Source: Flavobacterium sp. (lineage in GTDB: Bacteria; Bacteroidota; Bacteroidia; Flavobacteriales; Flavobacteriaceae). From it: a DNA stretch of 64,000 bases. The first letter of the stretch is position 1; every line of letters begins with the position of its first letter. This document shows, in pieces, positions 62,211 through 64,000 of the stretch. The stretch spans positions 39,498-103,497 of the forward strand of contig JAEUTY010000028.1 of assembly GCA_016787805.1 (NCBI GenBank). Direction: 5' to 3'. The notes under the pieces were generated by a model that did not search any database, was not told the origin of the DNA, and saw only the letters and a program-made list of their open reading frames with translations. The position numbers and the translations under genes are program-made.

Positions 62211-62233
62211 AACTGTGACTGCGACTGTAAACT
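62211..62233. repeat. Word repeat against the ndk stop
   Basis: 23 bases identical to 34353-34375, where the copy ends at the ilvE stop. Both lie on the same side of a minus-strand gene, overlapping its stop codon. Confidence 0.85.
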
Positions 62234-62651
62234 AGAATTGCTCTCTTCCAGAAAAATGGAAAGCACCTTCGATAGCAGCGTTTTCGTCAGAATCAGAACC
62301 GTGAACTGCGTTTTCACCAATTGAAGTAGCGTATTTTTTACGGATTGTTCCTTCAGCGGCATCAGCAGGGTTTGTAGCTCCAATTAATGTTCTGAAATCT
62401 TCAACAGCATTGTCTTTTTCTAAGATAGCAGCCACGATTGGTCCGCGTGTCATGAATTCAACTAACTCACCAAAGAATGGTCTAGCAGCGTGAACCGCGT
62501 AAAATTTTTGTGCATCAGCAACTGTCAATTGAGTCAATTTCAACGAAACAATTTTGAAACCGCCTTCTGTTATCATATTTAATATTCCACCGATGTGCCC
62601 GTTTTCAACAGCATCCGGTTTAATCATTGTAAATGTTCTATTTGTAGCCAT
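62232..62651 (-). CDS. ndk: Nucleoside diphosphate kinase
   Basis: Transfers gamma-phosphate between NTPs and NDPs through a phospho-His. 139 aa. [20 protein letters not shown] (start), [15 protein letters not shown], and active-site [13 protein letters not shown] with His near 118. A TACTTTTG box (62681-62688) lies 29 bases upstream of the ATG. Confidence 0.97.
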   Translation of the reverse strand: MATNRTFTMIKPDAVENGHIGGILNMITEGGFKIVSLKLTQLTVADAQKFYAVHAARPFFGELVEFMTRGPIVAAILEKDNAVEDFRTLIGATNPADAAEGTIRKKYATSIGENAVHGSDSDENAAIEGAFHFSGREQF

Positions 62652-62680
62652 TTTGATTTATGTGTTTATTAATTCGGGTG

Positions 62681-62688
62681 CAAAAGTA
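62681..62688 (-). promoter_or_regulatory. -7 element of ndk
   Basis: TACTTTTG on the minus strand, 29 bases before the ATG at 62651. No well-placed -33 element. Confidence 0.45.
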
Positions 62689-62786
62689 GTGTTTATCCAC
62701 CAAATAATAAAATCAATTTCATTATTCTAAAAAAAAAATCTCCAAGCAATGCCTGAAGATCTTTAATAAATAACTAACTCAGATTT

Positions 62787-63962
62787 TTATTTTTTGACTA
62801 ATTTTAAGGTATGTTTACTGGTAGCTGTAGTAATTTTAGCAAAATAAATCCCATTGTTTAAAGCAGTTCCATCTATGGTAAAATTTATTGATTTTGGTTC
62901 AATTACTGAAATTGTTTTTCCCAAAATATCAATTAATTCAATACGTTCAATTATTTCTTTACCAGATAAATTCCAACTATTTTGAGATGGGTTAGGATAA
63001 GCAGAAAACCCATTTAATGAAAATTCACTTGAACTTAAGGTTGAGTTAAATTGATAAGCACCTGTTGATCGGTCAAATGAAATGTTATAAGTTCCAGCAA
63101 TTACTGGTATATCAGCACCATTTTGAGTTCCATTTCCAATCGGGAAATCGGTACTTCCCCAATTAATATCCCAACTATTGTCTTTTCTAAATTTCACCAA
63201 ACCATCCGTTAATGTCAAATTATCAATGGTGTAGGTAAAACCATCAGCTGTAGATAAATCAGTATCAGGACCACTAAAACCATTTGGTAAAGCCGTTCCT
63301 AAAATACCAACGCTTGGGTAAGTAAAACTATATGCCCCAGTCAATCGATTAAAAGTTACATACCATTCGCCGCCAGGAATAAATAATGATGGACCGCTAG
63401 TTGTTGCTATTCCAGTTGGAAATGCTGTACTTCCCCAAACCAATGTTCCATTATCGTCTTGCCTGAAATAGGCGTTTCCACTACTAAAATTAAAACCAGA
63501 TAAGGTGTAATTAATCCCATCATTGGTTACCATATCAACATCAGGTCCGGCATATCCGTTTTGCGAATCCACTGCAGGTCCCCAAATTCCAATACTAGGA
63601 AAACCAGCTGTTTGAATAAAAGTATAAGTTCCGTTAGAACGATTGAATGTGATATCGTAAGTTCCTGCAACGGTTTGAATATTTGGACCATTTAATACTC
63701 CAGTTCCACTCGGGAACGTTGATCCACCCCAATTGGTTGTCCAGTTTCCGTCTTGCCTAAATTTTAAACCTGTTGACGGACCAGTGGCTGAGGTTAACAC
63801 TGCATTGTACAATACATAAGTAATGTTATCTGTAGTGCTCATGTTGGTATCAACAGTCCAACTTCCAGATGGGCTCGTGTCGCCAATAATTGAAATAGTT
63901 TGTGCGAATGAAATACTTGTTAATAAAAGACCAAGTAATGTAATAAGTAATTTTCTTTTCAT
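62787..63962 (-). CDS. SusE/SusF-like starch-binding protein with T9SS sorting domain
   Basis: 391 aa. Signal peptide ending ISFAQ, then three related modules of about 100 aa, each starting around a SIxGDT/GIWG/GILG strand and ending in FNRxxGxYxF: TFNRSNGTYTF, TFNRLTGAYSF and SFDRSTGAYQF. This matches the carbohydrate-binding repeats of SusE/SusF. The C-terminal 75 residues (SAYPNPSQNSWNLSG ... KHTLKLVKK) are a type A T9SS sorting domain, so it is exported, not a lipoprotein as classical SusE/F are. No SusC/D genes in view. Confidence 0.85.
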   Translation of the reverse strand: MKRKLLITLLGLLLTSISFAQTISIIGDTSPSGSWTVDTNMSTTDNITYVLYNAVLTSATGPSTGLKFRQDGNWTTNWGGSTFPSGTGVLNGPNIQTVAGTYDITFNRSNGTYTFIQTAGFPSIGIWGPAVDSQNGYAGPDVDMVTNDGINYTLSGFNFSSGNAYFRQDDNGTLVWGSTAFPTGIATTSGPSLFIPGGEWYVTFNRLTGAYSFTYPSVGILGTALPNGFSGPDTDLSTADGFTYTIDNLTLTDGLVKFRKDNSWDINWGSTDFPIGNGTQNGADIPVIAGTYNISFDRSTGAYQFNSTLSSSEFSLNGFSAYPNPSQNSWNLSGKEIIERIELIDILGKTISVIEPKSINFTIDGTALNNGIYFAKITTATSKHTLKLVKK

Positions 63963-64000
63963 AAATAGATAGTGTTAGTTTTTGTAAAATTATCTAAAAA

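Overview
The window is bacterial chromosome from a Bacteroidota member, most probably Flavobacterium or a close relative. Four things point there: the tmRNA tag GENNYALAA, promoters of the TTG-N17-23-TAnnTTTG type instead of sigma70 boxes, exported proteins with type IX secretion (T9SS) sorting domains, and an rpmB-rpmG-DUF4295 ribosomal operon. Coding density is high and GC is low. Gene order is mostly housekeeping. The accessory material lies at the left edge and in the spacers between genes.

Region 1-5.9 kb: a TetR-controlled tripartite efflux operon (TetR, TolC-type, HlyD-type, two separate ABC ATPases, cut off by the left edge). It is followed by a tyrosine recombinase lying next to the 3' end of ssrA (tmRNA). 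This looks like the right-hand end of an island integrated at ssrA. Two copies of a TetR-type palindrome flank the tetR gene.

Region 6-37 kb: DEAD-box helicase, EF-G-like GTPase, pyrE, Nudix, M14 peptidase, coaD, ddl, PASTA protein, rluD, an exported superoxide dismutase, phospholipid genes (psd, cdsA), ftsH, rsfS, birA, a T9SS nuclease, an RNA methyltransferase, kup, a protein with a 15-residue tandem repeat, an ECF sigma operon, ilvE, and a small periplasmic operon of two DUF4920 paralogues with a CxxCH lipoprotein.

Region 37-64 kb: secA, cobalamin adenosyltransferase, ABC and ABC-F ATPases, a GT2 glycosyltransferase, odhB-like acyltransferase, an exonuclease, FAH-family hydrolase, Hpt protein, cinA, the rpmB operon, ftsY, a large CxxCH lipoprotein, a beta-lactamase-fold hydrolase, the glyoxylate shunt (aceB-aceA) with a divergent RamB/ScfR-like regulator, ndk, and a SusF-like T9SS protein.

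Two layers of non-coding structure stand out. (1) At least five copies of a roughly 100-130 bp element beginning TAGCCC(C/T)GAT and usually ending GCTCCTWAAAAA; the outer frame is shared but the hairpin inside differs between copies, and one hairpin recurs in an unrelated frame. (2) Short word-like tandem repeats that sit exactly against stop or start codons of many genes, including a heptamer array in the ssrA leader that also occurs inside the coding sequence of the GT2 gene. I could not run searches, so family names rest on motifs and memory.
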